The translations under genes were made by a program, and so were the position numbers. A stretch of 64,000 bases of DNA, taken from Tundrisphaera sp051175315. GTDB taxonomy: Bacteria; Planctomycetota; Planctomycetia; Isosphaerales; Isosphaeraceae. The notes below the pieces were generated by a model. The model saw only the letters and a program-made list of their open reading frames with translations, did not search any database and was not told the origin of the DNA. Location of the stretch: assembly GCF_051175315.1 (NCBI RefSeq), contig NZ_CP195100.1, forward strand, positions 2,046,001 to 2,110,000, given 5' to 3'. Below are positions 34,074 to 43,452 of this stretch, one piece after another; position 1 is the first letter of the stretch, and every line of letters starts with the position of its first letter.

Positions 34074-35314
34074 CGGCCCGCCTCCGCGTCGGCTCGGCTC
34101 AGCTCGTAGGTGTGCCCCTCGGGGACGCGCAGCCGCGCGATCTCCGCCTCCTTGGCGGAGACCAGGGGGTCGAACTCGGGGATCTCGCGGGCGTTCTGGC
34201 CCTGCTCGTGCTTGCGGAACCCGTACAGATACGTCTCGTTCTGGGGCCGCCAGCGGTGGAAGTACAGCAGGTTCTTGGCGATGATCGCCCCACGCAGGGC
34301 CTCGACCTGGTCGAACTCGGGGCCCCTGGCCAGGGTCACGCCCGAGGCCCAGGCCCGGGCGTCGGCCGTGGCCACGACGTGGCCGTCGATCTTCAGGGCA
34401 TGCCGGCCGGGGGCGAGCCCCGAGGCGCGGAGGACGCGGGCGTCGGCCGCCCGGGCGGGGCTGCCGTCCGGCGCGGGCGGGGCCGGCAGGACGGCGTCCT
34501 GGAGCCGGAAGGTGATGCCGCCGTCGGACTTCGCCACGCCGAAGACTTCGGCCCCGTCGGCCTCGACCTTGCCGTCCTTGACCCGGACCGCCCAGGGGGC
34601 CGGCTCCAACCCGAGCCCTTCTTCCACGGCCGCCGCCATCCGCCAGTAGCCGTAGGCGTTGAAGTGCAGCCCGTTGTCGGTCAGGGGGTGCGGCGGCTTG
34701 GACCGGGCGCCGTCGTCGAGCCGGGCGAACAGGTCGACGAACGGCTCGCCCCGGCGTGAGGCCGCGTCGCGGAGCACGTCGCGATACCGGGCCAGGTCGG
34801 CGTTGTGCCGGGCGGGGTCGGGCATGGGGGGGGCCAGGTGTTCCTGGCGATTCGGGCCCAGGATCACGACCCGCGCCTTGGTCGGGGCGGCCAGGGCCAG
34901 GACGCCCTCCAGCCCCTGCGCGAACGCGGCCAGGCCGGGCTCGCCGTCGAACGAGTCGGCCCCGCCGTAGCCGACCACCAGCACGGTCGGCCGGAGGGTC
35001 TCGACGTGGGCCTTGAGGTGGTCGAACCCGGTGCCCAGGGGCCCGGAGTCATTCCTCTGCCGGGGCCGCGACACGCCCCTCACGGTGTCCGCGCTCCAGC
35101 CCAGGTTGCGGAACGTGACCGACTTGCCCGGAGATCGGGCCGTCAGCCGGGTCTCCAGATAGCCATAGGTCGGCTCGCGCTCGACCAGGGTGCTCCCCAC
35201 CAGCACCACCCGATCGCCGTCGGCCAGTTCGAACCGGGGCGGGTCGCCGGACGCGGAGGCCCCCCCCAGGGAGGAAGCCAGGATGCCGCACCAAAGGAAG
35301 ATCGAGCGTCTCAC
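34070..35314 (-). CDS. SGNH/GDSL-type hydrolase, exported
   Basis: A 414-residue protein. The GTG at 35314 was chosen because GGAG is 7 nt upstream and a signal peptide follows directly (SIFLWCGILASSLGGASASG). The frame remains open to 35437. Block I is VVLVGSTLVER (GST instead of the classic GDS), block III is VVGYGGADSF, and block V is LTDNGLHFNAYGYW with the catalytic Asp-x-x-His. This variant is common next to PVC dehydrogenases. It may deacylate polysaccharides. It heads a three-gene coupled operon with the dehydrogenase. Confidence 0.85.
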   Translation of the reverse strand: MRRSIFLWCGILASSLGGASASGDPPRFELADGDRVVLVGSTLVEREPTYGYLETRLTARSPGKSVTFRNLGWSADTVRGVSRPRQRNDSGPLGTGFDHLKAHVETLRPTVLVVGYGGADSFDGEPGLAAFAQGLEGVLALAAPTKARVVILGPNRQEHLAPPMPDPARHNADLARYRDVLRDAASRRGEPFVDLFARLDDGARSKPPHPLTDNGLHFNAYGYWRMAAAVEEGLGLEPAPWAVRVKDGKVEADGAEVFGVAKSDGGITFRLQDAVLPAPPAPDGSPARAADARVLRASGLAPGRHALKIDGHVVATADARAWASGVTLARGPEFDQVEALRGAIIAKNLLYFHRWRPQNETYLYGFRKHEQGQNAREIPEFDPLVSAKEAEIARLRVPEGHTYELSRADAEAGR

Positions 35315-35608
35315 GGGCGCACTCCGACACCGGGGCCGTCCGGGGGGCGGAGAGACCCCCGGGGCTGCAATGTATTCGGTCCCGGCCATCCCGTCGAGAC
35401 CATCGCCATCCCGGGGGCCCCACCTTATCCCGGACATGGCGTGACGACCCGGCCGCAGGCATATCTTCGTTTCGGCCCGACTCCGACGGATCGCATCAAG
35501 CGGAGCCTCCCCACAGGATCATCATCGCCGGATCAGGTTCGCGGTAGCACGTGGCAAGATCAAGACCTACCCACGAGAGCCAGAGGCCCCAAGGATGGCG
35601 CGACGGAT
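35315..35608. other. Intergenic stretch with nothing recognised
   Basis: 294 nt between the start of the SGNH gene and the stop of the DUF4041 protein gene, both leftward. I see no gene, repeat or strong hairpin in it. The SGNH operon promoter and the 3' end of the larger gene should lie here. Confidence 0.4.
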
Positions 35609-37795
35609 TCAGCGAGCCTCATCGATCAGCGCGACCTCATCATCATGCCTCTCCGCCTCGTCATCATCTTCGAAGATGTGCCTCTCCTCGTAAGCGGCCT
35701 CTGACTCGGCCCATCGGCGGCGGAATTCGGGGTCTTCCAGGAGATGCTGATCCATCGCGAGCGAATCTCGGTAGTCCCTGGCCTCGGCCACCATCGTCCA
35801 CTTCACCTGGGGTGCCAACTCTTCGACCACCCGGCGGATGTCCTGGAGTTTGAGCCGGAAGAACTCCTTCCGGCGACTCACCTTGTTGACCTGATTCTGC
35901 AGGAATCTCCGATGCAAGGCCAGTTCGAGGGCTGGCGCATCATCCGACCGGATCATGGCATGGACGTCGAAGGAGAAGGGCACGCTCGCGTCGCCCAGTT
36001 CCTTGACCCGATCGAGCGGGTCCAACCTCCGGGTCAGCCCGATCTTGAAGACATCCTCGCCGAACGACCCGATGTTGGAAATCACGTAGACGTGGCCGAC
36101 CCGGGTCTGCTGTGCCATGGAGAGCGCCCGCTTCTTGTCATCGTATTCGCCGAGTTTCGTCGAGATCACCTCGATTCGGGCCTCGTATTCACGCTGTCTA
36201 TCCTCATTCTCTCGGGCCTGCTTCTCCGCTTCCTGCTGGATCTGCCGGAGCATCTCGGCGGAGGACTCCTTCTCCGCCTCCAGTTCCAGGCGATGGAGCT
36301 TCTCCTCGAGTTCCCTCCGCTCCGCCTCGTATTTCAGCCGGGCCTGGGCATCCGCGGCCTGGTATTCGAGCCGTGCCCGTTCCATCCCCTTGGCCAAGGC
36401 GGCCTCCTCCTTTTCCGCCTGCTTGATCGCCCTCTGGAATTCCTTCTTCGCCTTCTCCTCGTCGCGGAGCTGTTCCCGGATGGCCCGCTGTTCCTCTCGT
36501 TCCTTCTCCTTGATCCGCTGGACCGCCACCGCCCACTTCAACTCTTCCAATCTCGCGTCCAGATATTCCTCGTGGATCCTGGCATTTTTGAACACCTCGC
36601 CATTGTGGTTGGACAGGGCATAGACGTCCTTGATCTCCTGGATCAGTCTGCCCTGATTGGCGGGCTTGAGCCGGGCGAGGATCGAGTCGACTCTCCCGTT
36701 GAATGCGCCGAGCACGAACGAGATGGCATAATCCCGCTTCCATCCTGCGGGATAATTGCAGGTGGCGGCCAGCCCGTTCTTTTCCATCACCCTCGTCCGA
36801 TCCCGGGCCGTCTTCAATCGCTCCCCCGCCTTGTGGAACCCATATTCCTCGGACAGTTCGTCGAGCATATGAGAGGCCGACAGGACATATGTCCCCGCAT
36901 ATCCTTCGATGACGTTCTGCTTGGCTTTGGCCGCGGCCTCGTAGAATTCATAGCGACGCAATGCATCGTGGGCCTGCCCGGCGATCTCCCTGGCACGAGC
37001 TTCCGCCTTCTCGCGAATCTCCAGGGCATTTGCCGACGCACGGGCAAGGGCCTCATCCACCTCTTGGACCTTCTCCTTCGCTTGCTTTCGTGCCTGCGAG
37101 GTGATCTGGCGAGCCTGGACTTGTGCCTCCTCGACGAGGCTCGCGGCTTGGCTTTCCGCAATCCTGAGCGAATCCTTGGCCTGCTTCGCATCCGAGTCCA
37201 TTTCGGAGAGAATGCGATGCTTGATGTTCGAGGCTTCTCGATTCGCCGCCTGGATGATGTCGTAAGCTTTCTGCTCGGCTTCTGCCAATTTAACGCCGAT
37301 CCGAGCCTTCATCCGTTCGGCATCTTTGTGAGCGATCAAGACGGTTTCGTCGGCCTGACGTTGGGCCTGTGCGAGCCTCGCCGCGATCTCTGACTCGAGA
37401 TGATTGGATTTCTCGATGACGTTGGGGATGTGCCTGAATTTCTCAAGTGAGGCCAACTCGGTTTTGAAGGCCTCGATTGCTCGGGAATGGCGATCCGCCA
37501 GTTCCCAATCCTCCTTCCGCTTGAGGGCTTCGAGCCGCGCCAGCCTCGCCAGGTTCTCTTCCCGCTCCCTGCCGAGGAGGTCAGCCCGTACGCGAAGCTC
37601 CTTCTGATGGGCGGCGTTCCTGGATTCCAACTGGCCCTTCAGGCTCTCGATCTCGGCAGCATAGCCGGCTTCCATCCCCTCGGAGGCTTCCCGAAGGGTG
37701 GCAAGTTGGGCGGCCAGTTCACCGTTCCTGACCAAGGCATATGTCGCCAAACCGATCAACGTGAGGCCGATCAGGCCCACGATCGCATAAAGCAT
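35609..37795 (-). CDS. Membrane-anchored coiled-coil protein with DUF4041 and GIY-YIG-like (T5orf172/Mug113) domain
   Basis: A 728-residue protein. An N-terminal membrane helix (2-22, YAIVGLIGLTLIGLATYALV) is followed by a long Ala/Glu/Lys/Arg-rich coiled coil. The middle section with YEFYEAAAKAKQNVIEGYAG, RDYAISFVLGAFNGRVDSIL and YALSNHNGEVFKNARIHEEY matches DUF4041. A second coiled coil leads to a GIY-YIG-like Mug113/T5orf172 domain (~567-660) starting GHVYVISNIGSFGEDVFKIG with LTRRLDPLDRVKELG. The tail is acidic. DUF4041/T5orf172 proteins occur in phages and accessory regions and may act on DNA, but the activity is untested as far as I know. GC is visibly lower than in neighbours. Confidence 0.82.
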   Translation of the reverse strand: MLYAIVGLIGLTLIGLATYALVRNGELAAQLATLREASEGMEAGYAAEIESLKGQLESRNAAHQKELRVRADLLGREREENLARLARLEALKRKEDWELADRHSRAIEAFKTELASLEKFRHIPNVIEKSNHLESEIAARLAQAQRQADETVLIAHKDAERMKARIGVKLAEAEQKAYDIIQAANREASNIKHRILSEMDSDAKQAKDSLRIAESQAASLVEEAQVQARQITSQARKQAKEKVQEVDEALARASANALEIREKAEARAREIAGQAHDALRRYEFYEAAAKAKQNVIEGYAGTYVLSASHMLDELSEEYGFHKAGERLKTARDRTRVMEKNGLAATCNYPAGWKRDYAISFVLGAFNGRVDSILARLKPANQGRLIQEIKDVYALSNHNGEVFKNARIHEEYLDARLEELKWAVAVQRIKEKEREEQRAIREQLRDEEKAKKEFQRAIKQAEKEEAALAKGMERARLEYQAADAQARLKYEAERRELEEKLHRLELEAEKESSAEMLRQIQQEAEKQARENEDRQREYEARIEVISTKLGEYDDKKRALSMAQQTRVGHVYVISNIGSFGEDVFKIGLTRRLDPLDRVKELGDASVPFSFDVHAMIRSDDAPALELALHRRFLQNQVNKVSRRKEFFRLKLQDIRRVVEELAPQVKWTMVAEARDYRDSLAMDQHLLEDPEFRRRWAESEAAYEERHIFEDDDEAERHDDEVALIDEAR

Positions 37796-37980
37796 CCGAG
37801 ATACCCCGTTGTATCGATGTCGGACAATGACAGCGATATACCTTAGGATAACCCATAGATGCATGCAAGTAGACGCTACTGTGTGGTCGAGGATTCGGCG
37901 CGGGCCGACCTCGTTTGGTGATTTAACCCGAGAGCGGACGGAGATCGGGCGCCGGGGCGGGCAGGGGCCCCGTCCGCGAC

Positions 37981-38562
37981 CTATGCCCCCCGATCGGCCG
38001 CCTCCACCGAGTAGGTGGGGTCGTCCTCGTCCCACCGGACGTCGCCGGAGGGGCCGTAGATGGCCGGGACGTGGCAGCCCGCCAGCCGGAGCCAGGTCTG
38101 GACCTGGGTCCGGTGGTGGCAGGTGTGCAGGACCCGTCGCCAGAAGGTCCAGATCCGCTGCCTCCGGAGGCCGCCGAAGAACGGTCGCTCCTCCAGCCAC
38201 CACGCGGCATCCGCCGAGGCGAGTTGGGGTAGGCGGGCCTTCGCCAACGCGACGTAGCGGTCCAGGTAGGCCCGCACGGCGGGCCGCTCGCCCGGGGGGA
38301 GGAGTTCCGCGGCGGGCGGCTCGTCGGTGCCGACGAACTGGGCGAAGAACCGGCGCTCCGAGAGGATCTGGTGCTCCAGGATGGCCCGGATCGTGTTCGT
38401 CCGCTCGTCCGGACGGAAGTCCAGCCGGTCGTCCGGGACCGCACGCCACATGGCGGCGGTCTTGTTGATCTCGCTGATATACGTCGTGACGAGGTGCTGG
38501 AACAGCGGGTCGCGGGCCGGGGGCACCTCGGCGTCCGGGATGGCGGTGAACTCGTATCTCAT
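37981..38562 (-). CDS. DinB-like four-helix metal-binding protein
   Basis: A 193-residue DinB/DUF664-type protein. It starts MRYEFTAIPDAEVP and has the helical bundle with LEHQILSERRFF and LHTCHHRTQVQTWLRLAG; the His residues in EHQ and HxxxHH form the usual metal triad. Such proteins may act as thiol-dependent transferases (the bacillithiol/mycothiol S-transferase-like superfamily), but the activity here cannot be known. The gene is 25 nt from the flavin reductase gene upstream, in the same direction. Confidence 0.87.
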   Translation of the reverse strand: MRYEFTAIPDAEVPPARDPLFQHLVTTYISEINKTAAMWRAVPDDRLDFRPDERTNTIRAILEHQILSERRFFAQFVGTDEPPAAELLPPGERPAVRAYLDRYVALAKARLPQLASADAAWWLEERPFFGGLRRQRIWTFWRRVLHTCHHRTQVQTWLRLAGCHVPAIYGPSGDVRWDEDDPTYSVEAADRGA

Positions 38563-38587
38563 GGCTTCACCGGCATGGGTGGTGCGA

Positions 38588-39205
38588 TCAGGGCGCGGTG
38601 TGGCGGGCTTCGAAGCGGTCGCGGGTGCGGACGTAGTCGTTGCCGGACATCCGGCCGATGGCGGCGAGGCGGTCGGGGTCGACCTGCATCCGGTCGTCGA
38701 TGATGTCGTCGCGGACGAAGATGTGGACGACCCGGCCGACGACGAGGTGGGCGTTGCCGACCGGGACGATGTGGGTCGTCACGCACTCGAAGGCCACGGC
38801 GGCCTCGGCGATCCGGTGGGGGCGGACCGAATGGGCCGGGGCGGGGGTGAGGCCGGCGTGGTGGAACTCCGATTCCCCGTAGGGAATCGGCTCGCCGGTG
38901 CGGGTGATCTGGAGGGCGTAGGACTCGTCGGCCACGTGGACGATGAACTCCCCGAGGCCGCCTTCGGCGGGGAAGCGGGCGTTGCGGAGGGTGTCCTTCT
39001 CGACCCCCTTGGACTTCGGCCCGCCCACGCAGAAGGTCAGCGAGAGCGGGTCGTGGCCGGCGATCGTGAAGTAGGAGAACGGGGCGACGTTGGGATGCCC
39101 CTCCGGGGAGAGGGTCGAGACCACGGCGATCGGCCGGGGCACGACGCAGCCGACGACCAGCCTATAGCTCCGGTCGCCCGGCATCTCCTGGGGATCGATC
39201 TCCAT
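38588..39205 (-). CDS. Flavin reductase-like FMN-binding protein
   Basis: A 205-residue split-barrel flavoprotein. YRLVVGCVVPRPIAVVSTLSPEGHPNVAPFSYFTIAGHDP is the flavin reductase-like opening (positions 14-53), and NARFPAEGGLGEFIVHVADE and VGNAHLVVGRVVHIFVRDD continue the fold. It probably binds FMN and reduces it or acts as an oxidoreductase. Its first 44 nt overlap the 3' end of the WD40 gene in another frame, an unusual but not rare overlap in this genome. The true start could be internal, but no good in-frame alternative is seen. Confidence 0.88.
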   Translation of the reverse strand: MEIDPQEMPGDRSYRLVVGCVVPRPIAVVSTLSPEGHPNVAPFSYFTIAGHDPLSLTFCVGGPKSKGVEKDTLRNARFPAEGGLGEFIVHVADESYALQITRTGEPIPYGESEFHHAGLTPAPAHSVRPHRIAEAAVAFECVTTHIVPVGNAHLVVGRVVHIFVRDDIIDDRMQVDPDRLAAIGRMSGNDYVRTRDRFEARHTAP

Positions 39206-40448
39206 GGTCGTCGAGGCTCCGAGGCTTCCGGGCGGGCGCGATCGCGACCGAGAGTTCGTAGATCAGCATAAGGTCGTCGTCGGACGGGTCAAGTGCCAGG
39301 AGCCGCGAGGCCTCCCCGGCCGACGGCGCGGCCGGCGCGGGGGCGGGGGCGGGCAGGCCGGCCAGTTGCCGGGTGCTCAGGTCCCAGAGGCCGGAGATGG
39401 TGTCCTCGCCGCCGGAGGCGAGCCAGCGGCCGTCCGGCGAGAAGGCGACCGAGGCCACGTACCCCTCGTGCCCGGCCAGGGTCGCCCGACTCGCCCCGGT
39501 GGCGACGTCCCAGAGCCGGATCTCCCGGTCGACGCTGCCCGTGGCCAGGGTCCGGCCGTCCGGCGAGAAGGCCAGGGAGGTGATCGAGCCGCGATGGCCG
39601 GAGAGGCGGAGGCGGCCGGCCCCGGTGGCGACATCCCACAGCACCGCCTCGCCGCCGGGGTGCACGGGGTCGTGCGAGGCGCCGGAGGCCAGGGTCCGGC
39701 CGTCCGGCGAGAAGGCCAGCCCCATGACCCGCCCCCGGGGGCCCTCCAGGCGGAGCCGCCCGGCCAGGGTCTCGACGTCCCAGGTCCGGATCGAGCCGGC
39801 CCCGTCGCCGGAGGCCAGGGTCCGACCGTCCGGCGAGAAGGCCAGGGACCGGATCTCGGCGAGGTGGCCCCGGAGCGAGGGCCGCCGGCGGGGCACGGAC
39901 AGCTTCCAGAGCCGGACGGCCCCCTCCTCGTCGCCGGTGGCCAGGTACCGGCCGTCCGGCGAGAAGGCCAGGCTCAGCACCGGGATCTTGTGGGGCAGCA
40001 CGACGGTCTCGCCCTCCCCGTCGTCGCGGACATCCCAGAGCCTCATGCCGCAGGCCGAGTCGGCGCAGGCCAGGGTCCGGCCGTCCGGCGAGAAGGCCAG
40101 GCTCAGGATCGTCGTCCCGGGCCGGGCCGCCGGGCCGGGGTCGAGCAGCCGCGTCCGGCCCCGGTCGTCGGTCAGCCGGACGGCGGCGCCCCGATGGGCG
40201 ATCGCCAGCGTCCGGCCGGAGGGGGTGAACGCCACCGCCCGGACCGCCCCGGACTGGTGGCGGATCCGCCCCCAGTCGGCCGGCTCGTCCCGCTCCGCCT
40301 CCTTCGGCGAGATGGCCAGGAACCCGGCGCCGAGGGCCAGGGCGAACAGGGCCCAGCCGAACAGCCTCGGGAGACGACGCGGGCGGCCGGCGGGCCCTCC
40401 CGGCCCGGGGTCGAGCGATCCGGCCTCGTCGCTGATGCGCTGATCCAT
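39162..40448 (-). CDS. Membrane-anchored WD40 beta-propeller protein, seven repeats
   Basis: A 428-residue protein. The ATG at 40448 has AAGGA 8 nt upstream; the frame extends to 40910 without coding character. A membrane helix is at about 29-47 (FGWALFALALGAGFLAIS). Seven WD40 blades follow, each with an FSPDGR-type turn (FTPSGR in the first), enough for one complete propeller. Between the propeller and the C-terminus lies an Ala/Pro-rich linker. Repeats 2-6 share nearly identical DNA (see the repeat entry). It is likely a scaffold exposed outside the membrane. The last 44 nt overlap the next gene. Confidence 0.88.
   Translation of the reverse strand: MDQRISDEAGSLDPGPGGPAGRPRRLPRLFGWALFALALGAGFLAISPKEAERDEPADWGRIRHQSGAVRAVAFTPSGRTLAIAHRGAAVRLTDDRGRTRLLDPGPAARPGTTILSLAFSPDGRTLACADSACGMRLWDVRDDGEGETVVLPHKIPVLSLAFSPDGRYLATGDEEGAVRLWKLSVPRRRPSLRGHLAEIRSLAFSPDGRTLASGDGAGSIRTWDVETLAGRLRLEGPRGRVMGLAFSPDGRTLASGASHDPVHPGGEAVLWDVATGAGRLRLSGHRGSITSLAFSPDGRTLATGSVDREIRLWDVATGASRATLAGHEGYVASVAFSPDGRWLASGGEDTISGLWDLSTRQLAGLPAPAPAPAAPSAGEASRLLALDPSDDDLMLIYELSVAIAPARKPRSLDDHGDRSPGDAGRPEL
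39543..40100 (-). repeat. Intragenic DNA repeats of the WD40 gene
   Basis: A 33-nt stretch (plus strand: GGCCAGGGTCCGGCCGTCCG followed by GCGAGAAGGCCAG) recurs at 39543, 39687, 39813, 39939 and 40068 with at most two differences per copy. Spacing is 126-144 nt, one per propeller blade. Near-identity at the DNA level suggests recent expansion or gene conversion. Confidence 0.85.
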
Positions 40449-40926
40449 TCCGGGGGTCCTTCGCTGAAGAATCTGGGGGTTGGGGCACGCGGGGCCGCAT
40501 CGCCCTGCCTGTTCGTTCCCGCCGGGCCCGATTCCTTCTCCACTCATCTTCGCGGCGAGTTCCCGCGGAGGGGTGCCCGGGCTCCCCCCTTGGCCGGCGT
40601 CGGGGGACGATCTATAATCGGTCGCCCACCGGTCCGACACCGAACGACGCCGCGCGACCTTCCTCCGCACCCGCCCGGGGAGCCGAAGTCGCATCGGTGG
40701 ATGCGGGGCCGAACCCGGCCTCGCCCCTCGTCGAGCGAGGATCATGGCGACTCCCCAGGGAATTCGCAAGTCGCATCCCGATATTTTGCGACGAATGCGA
40801 ATATCTGACCGGTGGTCGCCGACCGTCCCGCCATCCCGCCCGCGGGATGATCGGAATCCGGCCCGCGAGCCCGCGACGCCCCCGTTCCCCTCCGCCCTAA
40901 TCTTCGCCAATCACGAGGTCGCCTTG
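40449..40926. other. Divergent promoter region
   Basis: 478 nt between the leftward WD40 gene and the rightward DUF6797-like gene. An imperfect two-part inverted repeat is at 40762-40802: ATTCGCA (40762-40768) pairs with TGCGAAT (40796-40802), and TCGCA (40771-40775) pairs with TGCGA (40787-40791). No gene is supported here, although the frame of the downstream gene stays open back to 40744. Confidence 0.45.
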
Positions 40927-43452
40927 ATGAGTCGCACCCCGGTATCTCCCGCATCCCCCCGGCCGACGCTCCTGCTGGCGTTGGCGGTGCTGGTGGCGGG
41001 CTCGATGGCCCGCGCCCAGGAGCCGGCCGACGCCCCGAAGGACGAGCCGGCCGCCAAGAAGAAGGCGGCCCGCCCGAGGCGGGAGAAGAAGCAAGAGCCG
41101 CAGCGGTGGGAGGAGATGGATTACGGCCGGTTCCTGTCGGCCACCATCAAGGCCCCGGAGCCCAAAGACAACAATGCGATGAAGGGCATCGCCATCAAGC
41201 TCGGTTCGGGCGATGGCCCCACCGCGGCGATCTGCTTCGACACCGACCTGCTCCGCGTCTCGGCCGGCTGGACCGGCGGCTTCGTCAAGCTCCGCGGCAC
41301 GCCCTATGACGGCAGCCACGGCACCTGGCCCGAGGTCGACGGCAAGCAGGCCTTCGGCACGAAGGTCGGCCCCGGCTGGGCCCGCGGCGACGACTGGAAG
41401 GACCCCCGCCCCGAGCCCTACGGCCCGCTGCCCGCCGACTGGGCCAAGTACAAGGGCCTTTACGTCAACGGCGACCATGTCGTCCTGTCCTACACCGTGG
41501 GCGAGACGTCGGTCATGGAATCCCCCTGGATCGAGGGGACCGAGGCCGCTCCGATCTTCACCCGCACCTTCAACGTCGGCCCGACCGCCAAGCCGCTGAC
41601 GATGGTGATCGCGGACGTCGAGGGGGCAACCCCGGCCCTGCCAGGCACCGACAACGCCAACGGGAACCGGATCGAGGCAGATGGCATCGTCCTCAAGTAT
41701 AGCCCCGGCACACCGGGCGGCTCGATGGCCCTCAAGAAGGGGGATCGGCTGACAGTCGCGAGCGTCGCCGGGGCGCCGGCAGGCACCATCCTGAATGCGT
41801 CGAATTCCCGGATCACGCTGACCATCCCCGCCTCGGACAAGGTCACTTCGTTCCGCCTGGCGATCGGCACCGGGTCCGAGGAGGACGGCAAGGCGCTCGC
41901 CAAGTTCGTCGCCGAGGACAAGGCCCCGCTCGACCTCACGGCGCACCTGAAGGGGGGCCCGGCCCGCTGGGCCGAGAATGTCGAGACCAAGGGCGTGCTC
42001 GGCACCGGCGACGGGGCCTACGTGGTCGACACGATCACGGCCCCGGACGAGAACCCGTACAAGTCCTGGATCCGGTTCGGCGGGCTGGACTTCTTCGCCG
42101 ACGGCACCCGCGCGGCGCTGCCCACCTGGAGCGGCGACGTCTGGACCGTCTCGGGCGTCGATGACAAGCTGGAGAAGCTGACCTGGCAAAGGATCGCCAC
42201 CGGGCTATTCCAGCCTTTGGGACTGAAGATCGTCGATGATCAGGTCTACGTCCTGGGCCGCGAGGGGATCACCCGCCTGGTCGACCTGAACGGCGACGGC
42301 GAGGCGGACTTCTACGAGGCGTTCAACCACGACATGGCGGTGACGCCCAGCTTCCACGAGTTCGCCTTCGACCTCCAGACCGACCCCGAGGGGAACTTCT
42401 ACTTCGCCAAGGCCGGCCCGGTGCGCGGCGGCGGGCGGGGCTTCGACTACATCGCGGCCAACAGCGGCACCGTGATGAAGGTCTACAAGGACGGCAAGAC
42501 GATGGTGACCTACGCCACCGGCCTGCGCGCCCCCAACGGCATCGGCGTCGGCCCCGAAGGCCAGGTCACCTCGGGCGACAACGAGGGCACCTGGATGCCC
42601 AAGAGCCGCCTCAACATGATCAAGCCGGGCGGGTTCTACGGGGTGGTCGACACGGCCCACCGCGACGAGAAGCCGACCATGTACGACGAGCCGATCTGCT
42701 GGTTCCCCAAGGACGTGGACAACTCGGGCGGCGGCCAGGCCTGGGTCACCTCCGACCGCTGGGGCCCGTTCCAGGGCCGCCTGCTCCACACCTCCTACGG
42801 GACGTGCTCGCTGTTCCTGGCGCTGGTCGACCAGTTCGGCGACCACATCCAGGGGGGCGTGGCCCGGTTCCCGGTGAACTTCCTGACCGGGATCATGCGG
42901 CCGAAGTTCAACCCCCGCGACGGCCAGCTTTATGTCGCCGGCCTCCGCGGCTGGCAGACCTCCGCCGCGATGGACGCCGCCTTCCAGCGGGTCCGCTACA
43001 CCGGCAAGCCGGCCAACATGGTCACCGGGCTGAAGGTCACCAAGACCGGCCTGGACCTCTCCTTCACCGACCCGCTGGAGCCCGAGGACGCCAACGACCC
43101 GGACAGCTACCAGATCGAGCAGTGGAACTACCTCTGGTGCAGCGAGTACGGCTCGGACGACTACTCGGCCAAGACCCCCGACTTCCAGGCCAAGGTCATG
43201 GAGCTGAACCGGCTCCGCGAGGACCGCGAGAAGAACGCGGCCGCCATCGAGGAGCTGACCAAGCAGCTGGCCAAGGGGCGTGACGAGGTCACGGTCAAGT
43301 CGGCCAAGCTCTCCGAGGACGGCAAGACGGTCTCGCTGGAGATCGAGGACCTCAAGCCCGTCATGCAGATGCACATCCAGGGTCGGCTCAAGTCGGCCGA
43401 CGGCAAGCGCGTCCCCGTGGACGTCTACAACACCATCAACGCGATCCCCTGA
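40927..43452 (+). CDS. DUF6797-like domain / propeller protein, exported
   Basis: An 841-residue protein. The ATG at 40927 is preceded by GAGG 8 nt upstream and begins a signal peptide (TLLLALAVLVAGSMARA). A Lys/Arg-rich stretch follows. Residues ~60-270 (MDYGRFLSATIKAPEPKDNN, AICFDTDLLRVSAGWTGGFV) look like DUF6797. A propeller-like part starts near 420 (DQVYVLGREGITRLVDLNGDGEADFYEAFNHD; GLRAPNGIGVGPEGQVTSGD) as in PVC glucose/sorbosone-dehydrogenase-type proteins. It lacks a CxxCH site. The pentahaem cytochrome gene 400 nt downstream may supply electron transfer. The substrate is unknown. Confidence 0.8.
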   Translation: MSRTPVSPASPRPTLLLALAVLVAGSMARAQEPADAPKDEPAAKKKAARPRREKKQEPQRWEEMDYGRFLSATIKAPEPKDNNAMKGIAIKLGSGDGPTAAICFDTDLLRVSAGWTGGFVKLRGTPYDGSHGTWPEVDGKQAFGTKVGPGWARGDDWKDPRPEPYGPLPADWAKYKGLYVNGDHVVLSYTVGETSVMESPWIEGTEAAPIFTRTFNVGPTAKPLTMVIADVEGATPALPGTDNANGNRIEADGIVLKYSPGTPGGSMALKKGDRLTVASVAGAPAGTILNASNSRITLTIPASDKVTSFRLAIGTGSEEDGKALAKFVAEDKAPLDLTAHLKGGPARWAENVETKGVLGTGDGAYVVDTITAPDENPYKSWIRFGGLDFFADGTRAALPTWSGDVWTVSGVDDKLEKLTWQRIATGLFQPLGLKIVDDQVYVLGREGITRLVDLNGDGEADFYEAFNHDMAVTPSFHEFAFDLQTDPEGNFYFAKAGPVRGGGRGFDYIAANSGTVMKVYKDGKTMVTYATGLRAPNGIGVGPEGQVTSGDNEGTWMPKSRLNMIKPGGFYGVVDTAHRDEKPTMYDEPICWFPKDVDNSGGGQAWVTSDRWGPFQGRLLHTSYGTCSLFLALVDQFGDHIQGGVARFPVNFLTGIMRPKFNPRDGQLYVAGLRGWQTSAAMDAAFQRVRYTGKPANMVTGLKVTKTGLDLSFTDPLEPEDANDPDSYQIEQWNYLWCSEYGSDDYSAKTPDFQAKVMELNRLREDREKNAAAIEELTKQLAKGRDEVTVKSAKLSEDGKTVSLEIEDLKPVMQMHIQGRLKSADGKRVPVDVYNTINAIP

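Noticed and set aside
30528..34109. 1193-residue ORF on the plus strand
   Set aside because: It is exactly antisense to the PVC dehydrogenase and shows only low-complexity Gly/Ala/Val/Asp sequence without any motif.
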